This document shows positions 37,729 through 38,617 of a stretch of 38,617 nt of DNA, one piece after another. A program made the position numbers and the translations under genes. The stretch covers positions 1 through 38,617 of the forward strand of contig JAIYCD010000138.1 of NCBI GenBank assembly GCA_027488195.1. The letters are read 5' to 3'. The notes below the pieces were generated by a model. The model did not search any database. It was not told where the DNA came from and saw only the letters and a program-made list of their open reading frames with translations. The stretch is from Acetobacteraceae bacterium (GTDB taxonomy: Bacteria; Pseudomonadota; Alphaproteobacteria; Acetobacterales; Acetobacteraceae). The first letter of the stretch is position 1, and every line of letters begins with the position of its first letter.

Positions 37729-37938
37729 ATGGCCGAGCCGAAGCTTGTCTTGCCAACCATGGACGCGATCCAGCGCTGGCAGGGTGTCGCCGTGCCCAAC
37801 GCCGCCGCCCGCCACGGCCTGGCCGATTTCGAGGCGCTCATCGCCGATCTCGCGAAGCTGCGCGGCGAGATGGCGTTCGAGGAGGAGCCGGCCGGCTTCG
37901 AGGCGGCGTTGCGCGACTGCCGGGATCCCGAGGCATGA
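37729..37938 (+). CDS. AtzG-like small amidase partner protein
   Basis: A 69-residue protein starting MAEPKLVLPTMDAIQRWQ, all helical, like AtzG/DUF4089. AtzG is a GatC-like subunit that wraps and stabilises the amidase AtzE in cyanuric-acid breakdown; similar small genes accompany many other amidases. AGGAGGG lies five bases before ATG 37729 (a second ATG at 37726 is closer). Its stop overlaps the amidase ATG (ATGA). No other cyanuric-acid genes are visible, so the substrate may differ. Confidence 0.7.
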   Translation: MAEPKLVLPTMDAIQRWQGVAVPNAAARHGLADFEALIADLAKLRGEMAFEEEPAGFEAALRDCRDPEA

Positions 37939-38617
37939 GCCCCGACGCCCTCTCCGAGCTCTCGATGACCGAAGCGGCCGACGCCTTCGCCCGCGGCGAG
38001 GTGACGGCCCGTGCCCTGGCCGAGGCCATGCTGCATCGCCTCGGCCAGCATGAGGCGAAGGTGAACAGCCTCATCCGCCTCGACCGCGAGGATGCGCTGC
38101 TGGCGGCGCATGCGGCCGACAAGGCGCGCGCGGCGGGTCAGCCGCCCGGCCCGCTGGGCGGCGTGCCCATGCTCCACAAGGACATGTACTACCGCACCGG
38201 CAAGGTGAGCACCTGCGGCAGCAAGATCCGCCGCGACTTCGTGCCGCCGGTGACGGCCACCGTACTGAACCGGCTGGACGCGGCGGGTGCCATCGATTGC
38301 GGCACGCTGAACATGGCCGAATTCGCCCAGAACCCGACCGGCCACAACGCCCATTTCGGCGATGCGATGAACCCCTGGAACGCGGCGCATTGCACGGGCG
38401 GCTCCTCCTCCGGTTCCGGCGCCGCGGTGGCTGCGCGGATCGTGACGGCCGCACTCGGCTCGGACACGGGCGGCTCGATCCGGCTGCCGGCGGCGATGTG
38501 CGGGGTGACGGGCCTGAAGCCCACCCAGACGCGGGTGCCGCGCACGGGCGTCATGCCGCTCTCCTTCTCGGCCGACAATGTGGGGCCGCTCTGCCGCACG
38601 GCGCGCGATGCGGCGCG
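37935..38617 (+). CDS. Amidase-signature enzyme, 5' part (3' end outside window)
   Basis: The first 227 residues of an amidase-signature hydrolase. The Ser-cisSer-Lys triad is present: Lys82 (PMLHKDMYY), Ser157 (CTGGSSSGSGAAVA) and the nucleophile Ser181 (LGSDTGGSIRLP). The following CGVTGLKPTQTRVPRTGVMP is typical of GatA/AtzE-like amidases. The frame stays open to the window edge. The preceding AtzG-like gene and ATGA overlap imply a heteromeric amidase acting on a small amide or carbamoyl compound. Confidence 0.93.
   Translation, partial: MSPDALSELSMTEAADAFARGEVTARALAEAMLHRLGQHEAKVNSLIRLDREDALLAAHAADKARAAGQPPGPLGGVPMLHKDMYYRTGKVSTCGSKIRRDFVPPVTATVLNRLDAAGAIDCGTLNMAEFAQNPTGHNAHFGDAMNPWNAAHCTGGSSSGSGAAVAARIVTAALGSDTGGSIRLPAAMCGVTGLKPTQTRVPRTGVMPLSFSADNVGPLCRTARDAA

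Overview
This 38.6-kb stretch is GC-rich chromosomal DNA of an alphaproteobacterium. Protein character and several conserved gene orders (isoaspartate methyltransferase-tolC-popZ-valS; flagellin-flaF; ivd-mccB-mccA) suggest an Acetobacteraceae member near Roseomonas. That placement is inference from recalled families and gene order, not from a database search. Long antisense open frames are common, as expected at high GC, and are ignored.

Layout. 0-3.4 kb: the 3' end of uvrB, a small excisionase-like HTH gene on the minus strand, then two adjacent decayed stress genes (universal stress protein; CBS-CBS-BON protein). An FNR/FixK-type box lies between the HTH gene and the decayed pair. 3.4-8.3 kb: a ClsC-type phospholipase D protein on the minus strand, divergent from a Bug-type periplasmic binding protein, a PEP-mutase/isocitrate-lyase-family enzyme and a ClsA-type cardiolipin synthase. 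8.3-10.5 kb: wreckage of two glycosyltransferase genes fused by deletion, next to a frameshifted mobile-element-type gene and beside the 3' end of a tRNA-Asn gene. 10.5-11.4 kb: tRNA-Asn, a gene very like the dimeric chlorite dismutase of Nitrobacter, and tRNA-Cys. 11.5-18.9 kb: housekeeping block with isoaspartate methyltransferase-like protein, TolC, PopZ, ValS and IlvD. 19.0-20.4 kb: flagellin and FlaF. 20.5-21.3 kb: glycerophosphodiester phosphodiesterase. 21.5-26.3 kb: overlapping leucine-degradation genes (isovaleryl-CoA dehydrogenase, both methylcrotonyl-CoA carboxylase subunits), then a 58-residue membrane protein.

26.6-33.0 kb: a class III aminotransferase divergent from a run of five genes. 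The run encodes an HcnC-like FAD oxidase, an L,D-transpeptidase, a DUF882/MepK-like peptidase, an HcnA-like 2Fe-2S protein and an HcnB-like FAD protein. The three parts of a heterotrimeric amine/amino-acid dehydrogenase are thus split by a peptidoglycan-remodelling pair. 33.0-36.5 kb: a hairpin array, an AT-richer leader, then an overlapping lipoprotein plus secreted trypsin-like protease pair that I cannot assign to a known system, flanked by unassigned DNA. 36.5-38.6 kb: a mandelate-racemase-type enzyme divergent from an AtzG-like small protein and an amidase that runs off the window.

The strongest points for a second look are the chlorite dismutase with its catalytic residues intact, the orphan lipoprotein-protease module, the split Hcn-like dehydrogenase operon, and the correctly spaced FNR-type promoter beside two decayed hypoxia/stress genes.
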